Assembly (NCBI RefSeq): GCF_009805585.1
Contig: NZ_VHIN01000009.1
Coordinates: 248,001 to 312,000 of the forward strand
From: Glutamicibacter sp. JC586
GTDB taxonomy: Bacteria > Actinomycetota > Actinomycetes > Actinomycetales > Micrococcaceae
DNA length: 64,000 bases
Reading direction: 5' to 3'
A program made the position numbers and the translations under genes. The notes beneath the pieces are model-generated. The model saw only the letters and a program-made list of their open reading frames with translations. It had not been told where the DNA came from and ran no database searches. Every line of letters begins with the position of its first letter. Positions within the stretch are counted from its first letter, which is position 1. Below are positions 60,343-64,000 of this stretch, one piece after another.

Positions 60343-60838
60343 CGAGCTTTAAATTTTTCATCGAGACGTTATCTGTGTCGATCACGATGGTGGCGGTGAA
60401 TTTCTCTCCCGCAACTAGTCGAGGTAGCCAGTGTTGCGCATCTGGCCACATCTGCATAGTCGGTAGCTCCAGCGGATCCACCCACAATGGTTCAAGTTCC
60501 TCGCTAATGCTCGGTTCTCCCAGCGCGGACCTGGTGATAAACGTTGCGCAATCCATATTCGCCGATTCAAGTGCGCTGAATCTGAAGTTGATTTGCGCTG
60601 ACAGTTCCAGATCCTTGGGCGCCACGTCAAGGCCCGTCTCTTCGCGGAACTCCCGAATCGCCGCATCAACAAGACCTTCACCTGCTTCGACTTTCCCGCC
60701 GGGGAGCACGATCTTGCCCTGGCCGAACCCTCGTAGCTTACGACCCAACAACAATTGTTCTCGCCCGCCACTGCGATCAATGAATGCAACGAGCGCAATG
60801 GGCCTGGCCGCTTCGGGTTTGGCCAACCTCGCCACCAC
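60329..60838 (-). CDS. Nudix hydrolase, MTH1/8-oxo-dGTP diphosphatase-like
   Basis: 169 aa from the GTG at 60836-60838, sharing one base with the xerD stop. The Nudix box is complete: GGKVEAGEGLVDAAIREFREETGLDV near residues 47-72. KLRGFGQGKIVLPGG just before it resembles MTH1-type sanitation enzymes that hydrolyse oxidised purine nucleotides; this specificity is inferred. The last codons are tandemly duplicated beyond the stop. Confidence 0.85.
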   Translation of the reverse strand: MVARLAKPEAARPIALVAFIDRSGGREQLLLGRKLRGFGQGKIVLPGGKVEAGEGLVDAAIREFREETGLDVAPKDLELSAQINFRFSALESANMDCATFITRSALGEPSISEELEPLWVDPLELPTMQMWPDAQHWLPRLVAGEKFTATIVIDTDNVSMKNLKLDPWA

Positions 60839-61761
60839 TAGTTGACCCGCGGATGTGCTAGTTGATAAGTCTCGCGCAATGAATCGACGCTGACCTTGGT
60901 GTAGATTTGGGTGGTCGTCACCGATGCGTGCCCTAACAGTTCTTGCACCACTCGTACGTCGGCGCCGCCTTCTAGAAGGTGGGTGGCAAAGGAGTGGCGC
61001 AAGGTGTGCGGGGAAACTTCTGCGGTGATACCGGCACGTTCAGCGGTATTGCTGATCAGCAGCCAGACTGATTGACGTGAGAGCCTTCCCCCACGCTGAT
61101 TCAAAAAGAGTGCAGGGGTACCTTTTCCCTTGACCGCAAGGCCTGGGCGCGATCGCACCAGGTAATCGCTGACGGCTCGCTGCGCATAACCGCCCACCGG
61201 CACAATCCGCTCCTTAGACCCCTTACCAAAAAGACGTACCACCGCGTCATCAGCGAAGTGCAGATCGTCCACATCGAGATCAACGACCTCGGAAATACGC
61301 GCGCCGGTGGCATACAAAAATTCGAGAATCGCACGGTCACGTAGCCCCGCCGGGGTCTCGGTGGAAATGGAATCGAGCAATTTGGTGACTTGGCCAATGG
61401 AAATTGCTTTCGGCAACGACTGACCAATGGCAGGGGGTTGAATCTCGCGCGCCGGATTGGGCACGCAAATACCTTCGAGCTCCCAATACTTGTGTACCTG
61501 GCGGATAGCGACGGCATGGCGTGCTACCGAGCGCGCGCCCAAAGGTTGATGTTCCTCATCGCCGCGCGATAATTCTTGCAGGTAACTACTGATGGTCGCC
61601 TCGGTAATATCCTGCGGACCGGCGAGCGAATAACTACTCAGCGCAGTGACGTAGCGGGTGAGGTCCCGGCGGTAGGAGTCGAGGGTATTTTCGGCTAGAC
61701 CGCGTTCGATGGCTAGGTGCTGCAAGTAGCGTTTGACCGCGCGCTCAAATGCTTCGCTCAT
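60838..61761 (-). CDS. xerD: Tyrosine recombinase XerD
   Basis: 307 aa. An N-terminal SAM-like domain (residues 8-100) and the catalytic domain hold all active residues: Arg in GARISEVVDL near 150-160, Lys in FGKGSKERIVPVG, HTLRHSFATHLL near 252-263 with H-x-x-R, HASVTTTQIYTKV near 277-289 with the second His and the nucleophile Tyr. It resolves chromosome dimers at dif with XerC. Order pyrG-Nudix-xerD is conserved in Actinobacteria, and the overlap with the upstream Nudix gene is 4 bp. No integrated element is next to it. Confidence 0.94.
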   Translation of the reverse strand: MSEAFERAVKRYLQHLAIERGLAENTLDSYRRDLTRYVTALSSYSLAGPQDITEATISSYLQELSRGDEEHQPLGARSVARHAVAIRQVHKYWELEGICVPNPAREIQPPAIGQSLPKAISIGQVTKLLDSISTETPAGLRDRAILEFLYATGARISEVVDLDVDDLHFADDAVVRLFGKGSKERIVPVGGYAQRAVSDYLVRSRPGLAVKGKGTPALFLNQRGGRLSRQSVWLLISNTAERAGITAEVSPHTLRHSFATHLLEGGADVRVVQELLGHASVTTTQIYTKVSVDSLRETYQLAHPRVN

Positions 61762-62402
61762 ACCTGACGCAAGTATGGATGAACGTCGAAAGCTTCGTCG
61801 GGCTCGCGCAGGGACTCGTAGTTCTCCGCCCGGGCCGCATGAGCTGCCAAGATGGCGATCATCGCCGTAGGATTGTGAATCTTTCCGGACAGGACGGCTG
61901 CGACGGCTTCACGCAATGGCACCCAGGTGCTGATCATCTCGGCTTCTTCTTCTGTGCGCTCATGTCGTTGATCTTCGGGGACAAGCTGAGGGTCACGAGC
62001 CAGGTAGATGCGCACCGCCTCGGCAGATGAACCAGGCGAGAGGAAAACATCGGTCAGGATAGACCAGCGATCTGCGGTGCGATCGGCTTCTTCCCACAGT
62101 TCACGTTTAGCTGCCTCCAAGGGCGGCTCCCCCGCTACGTCCAACAATCCTGCTGGAATCTCCCAAAGCCGCATCCCCACTGGATGACGGTATTGATTGA
62201 CCATGAGCACCCGTTCTTCATCATCCATGACCAGTACGCTCACCGCTCCGGGGTGATCAATGTAGTCGCGTTCGATCCTCCCGCCGGACTCAGAGAGCTG
62301 CACGGAATCGTGAATTACGTTCCAAATTCGCCCTTGGTACACGGTCTCACGGTTCAGTAGTTCACGCGGAGAAAATTCATCAGAAATGGGAGGCGTCGGC
62401 AC
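61758..62402 (-). CDS. Nudix hydrolase, ADP-ribose pyrophosphatase type
   Basis: 214 aa. The Nudix box region GLLDVAGEPPLEAAKRELWEEADR lies near residues 85-108, and the family-specific SPGSSAEAVRIYLA follows near 122-135. The box ends EEADR where the general consensus has EExG; actinobacterial members of this group (Rv1700-like) vary there. It hydrolyses ADP-ribose to AMP and ribose-5-phosphate. It lies between pyrG and xerD as in M. tuberculosis, overlapping xerD by 4 bp. Confidence 0.88.
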   Translation of the reverse strand: MPTPPISDEFSPRELLNRETVYQGRIWNVIHDSVQLSESGGRIERDYIDHPGAVSVLVMDDEERVLMVNQYRHPVGMRLWEIPAGLLDVAGEPPLEAAKRELWEEADRTADRWSILTDVFLSPGSSAEAVRIYLARDPQLVPEDQRHERTEEEAEMISTWVPLREAVAAVLSGKIHNPTAMIAILAAHAARAENYESLREPDEAFDVHPYLRQV

Positions 62403-62458
62403 CGGGATTTTCCTTCGTTCGGTAACAGCTGGGCTTCATTCTCCAGCTTAAACAGCGA

Positions 62459-62484
62459 CGCGCCGGTCAAGAGTGACCGGCGCG
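62459..62484 (-). terminator. Terminator of pyrG
   Basis: An 11-bp perfect stem CGCGCCGGTCA / TGACCGGCGCG with a 4-nt loop, 37 bp past the pyrG stop. The following minus-strand sequence TCGCTGTTTAAG has a weak T run. Confidence 0.72.
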
Positions 62485-62521
62485 CGTTTGCCTGCAGAGT
62501 TTTCACACTGCGCAGAGTGTA

Positions 62522-64000
62522 CTAGCTACGCTGCTCCAGAGCCGCAGCAACCAGACCAGCAAACAATGGGTGTGGTCGGGTTGGTCGGCTGGAAAGCTCT
62601 GGGTGAGCCTGCGTGGAAACGTAGTAAGGATGAACGTCCTTTGAAAGCTCAACAAATTCTACGAGGTTGCCATCAGGAGACGTTCCGGAGAATACCAAAC
62701 CAGCTTCTTCAAGCTGCGCGCGGTAAGCGTTATTGACTTCGTAACGGTGACGGTGACGCTCAGCGACATCGGTCTTACCGTAGGTCTGAGCAAGAACGGA
62801 ACCCTCGGTCAGCTTAGCTTCGTAGAGCCCCAGACGCATGGTGCCACCAAGGTCGCCCTTGCCGTCAACGATGGACAGCTGCTCCTCCATGGTTGCGATC
62901 ACCGGAGTGGTAGTTTCTGGATCAAATTCGGTCGAAGAGGCGCCTTCGAGACCTGCAACGTTACGCGCATACTCGATGACCATCGACTGCAAGCCCAAGC
63001 ACAGGCCAAGGGTCGGCAGTTGGTTTTCACGAGCGAAGCGCAAAGCTCCGAGCTTGCCTTCGAGTCCGCGAATTCCGAAGCCACCTGGAACACAAATCGC
63101 TTCGGCTCCAGCAAGTGCCTTGGCAGCTCCTGCCTCGGTGGCGCAATCATCGGCTGGCACCCAGCGGATGTTGACCTTGGCGTTGTTGGCGAACCCGCCA
63201 GCGCGCAATGCTTCGGTTACCGAAAGGTAAGCATCTGGTAGGTCGATGTACTTACCAACCAACGCTACGGTCAATTCGGTTTCTGGATTGTGAACAACTT
63301 CCAGCAGACGGTCCCAGGAGGTCCAGTCAACATCACGGAACTTCAATTCCAGAGTCTGAACAATGTAAGCGTCCAAACCCTGCGAGTGAATGACCTTAGG
63401 AATGTCGTAGATGCTTGGCGCATCTGCGCAGTTGATGACGGCCTCGGTGTCAACGTCACAGGTACGTCCCAACTTCTCGCGCATTTCGGCAGGAATTGGA
63501 CGATCCGAACGGATTACCAAGGAATCTGGCTGAATACCGATTGAACGCAAAGCAGCAACTGAATGCTGAGTTGGCTTAGTCTTCAGTTCGTGGCTCGGAC
63601 CAATAAACGGTACCAACGAAACGTGGACAAAGAATGCGTTCTTGCGGCCAATATCCTGACGGACCTGACGCGCAGCTTCAAGGAATGGCTGGGATTCGAT
63701 GTCACCAACAGTGCCACCGATTTCGGTGATAATAACGTCCGGAGCTGACTTGCCCGCGATAGGCTCAGTAGCCGCCAAACGCATACGACGCTTAATTTCG
63801 TCGGTAATATGCGGGATCACCTGAACGGTATCGCCCAAGTATTCACCGCGACGTTCACGTTCCAGAACCGTCGAGTACACCTGACCGGTAGTTACGTTAG
63901 CTGTGCCTGGAAGGTTTTCATCCAGGAAGCGTTCGTAGTGTCCAATGTCCAGGTCGGTTTCTGCGCCGTCGTCAGTAACGAAGACTTCACCGTGTTGGAA
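62522..64000 (-). CDS. pyrG: CTP synthase, partial (N-terminus outside the window)
   Basis: The open frame continues past the right edge; roughly the first 50-55 residues are missing. The visible part begins [25 protein letters not shown], the synthetase domain, with [14 protein letters not shown] near the expected place. The glutaminase domain follows: [19 protein letters not shown] with the catalytic Cys, and [15 protein letters not shown] with the catalytic His/Glu. It aminates UTP to CTP using glutamine. An internal GTG at 63878-63880 is not the start because the coding sequence continues upstream in frame. Confidence 0.96.
   Translation of the reverse strand, partial: FQHGEVFVTDDGAETDLDIGHYERFLDENLPGTANVTTGQVYSTVLERERRGEYLGDTVQVIPHITDEIKRRMRLAATEPIAGKSAPDVIITEIGGTVGDIESQPFLEAARQVRQDIGRKNAFFVHVSLVPFIGPSHELKTKPTQHSVAALRSIGIQPDSLVIRSDRPIPAEMREKLGRTCDVDTEAVINCADAPSIYDIPKVIHSQGLDAYIVQTLELKFRDVDWTSWDRLLEVVHNPETELTVALVGKYIDLPDAYLSVTEALRAGGFANNAKVNIRWVPADDCATEAGAAKALAGAEAICVPGGFGIRGLEGKLGALRFARENQLPTLGLCLGLQSMVIEYARNVAGLEGASSTEFDPETTTPVIATMEEQLSIVDGKGDLGGTMRLGLYEAKLTEGSVLAQTYGKTDVAERHRHRYEVNNAYRAQLEEAGLVFSGTSPDGNLVEFVELSKDVHPYYVSTQAHPELSSRPTRPHPLFAGLVAAALEQRS

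Noticed and set aside
60838-61761. xerD as an integrase of a mobile element
   Set aside because: It has the chromosomal XerD layout, fixed synteny with pyrG and Nudix genes, and no attachment-site repeats.
1-64000. CRISPR arrays, insertion sequences, prophage or restriction/toxin systems
   Set aside because: No regularly spaced repeats, transposase motifs, phage structural genes or known defence proteins were found on either strand.

Overview
The window is one continuous stretch of a high-GC Gram-positive chromosome. A WhiB1-type iron-sulfur regulator, a PASTA-domain Ser/Thr kinase, a GarA/OdhI FHA protein, a class II DAHP synthase, the MerR - DUF151 - MerR - FHA block and the parA-scpA-scpB-rluB-cmk-der order all point to Actinobacteria. 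The mix of genes (Tad pilus locus, M23 hydrolase beside FtsEX, ACT-domain TyrA between rluB and cmk) suggests the Micrococcaceae (Arthrobacter/Glutamicibacter-like). This is inferred from gene content; no search was run.

Layout. 0-4 kb: end of aroA, rsgA, hisN, a DtxR/MntR-type regulator, two adjacent fluoride channel genes (crcB) and a DUF2568 membrane protein. 4.2-9.8 kb, minus strand: tmRNA (ssrA), smpB, an M23 murein hydrolase, ftsX, ftsE and prfB, which together cover ribosome rescue, septal wall hydrolysis and termination. 9.9-14.5 kb: a tight Tad/Flp pilus operon (tadA, tadB, tadC, small pilin-like protein, two TadE, one TadG). A 1226-aa FHA-FtsK/SpoIIIE ATPase of the EssC/EccC type diverges from it. 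18.4-32.6 kb: whiB1, PASTA kinase, aroG, plsC, esterase, fadD, pyruvate carboxylase and a ParA-like ATPase. 32.7-35.3 kb: MerR, DUF151 nuclease, FtsR-type MerR, GarA. 35.6-41.2 kb: an accessory patch with DUF488, a MobA-like aromatic hydroxylase, an ABC-F protein and PhzF, ending at tRNA-Pro(GGG). 41.3-48.3 kb: der, cmk, tyrA, rluB, scpB, scpA, parA. 48.4-60.3 kb: a second accessory region with a blasticidin-S-deaminase-like gene, dctA, a DcuS/DcuR-type two-component system, a GntR-controlled methylcitrate-cycle cluster (prpE divergent from gntR-prpDBC) and a DUF2975-XRE pair. 60.3-64 kb: Nudix, xerD, Nudix and pyrG (cut by the right edge).

How it fits together. C4-dicarboxylate uptake (DctA with its sensor pair) and propionate oxidation (PrpE, D, B, C, yielding succinate and pyruvate) sit side by side. 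Elsewhere in the window are the anaplerotic enzyme pyruvate carboxylase and GarA, the phosphorylation-controlled regulator of 2-oxoglutarate metabolism. The kinase, GarA and the FHA-bearing EssC-like motor are candidate parts of one phosphothreonine signalling network.

No transposon, prophage, CRISPR array or known defence system was found. The observations most worth follow-up are a 54-codon open frame directly behind the prfB stop, the lone type VII-like motor beside the Tad locus, the blasticidin-deaminase look-alike, the two GTATAC operators six helical turns apart over the prpE/gntR promoters, and the palindrome-plus-half-site ahead of the DUF2975-XRE pair.
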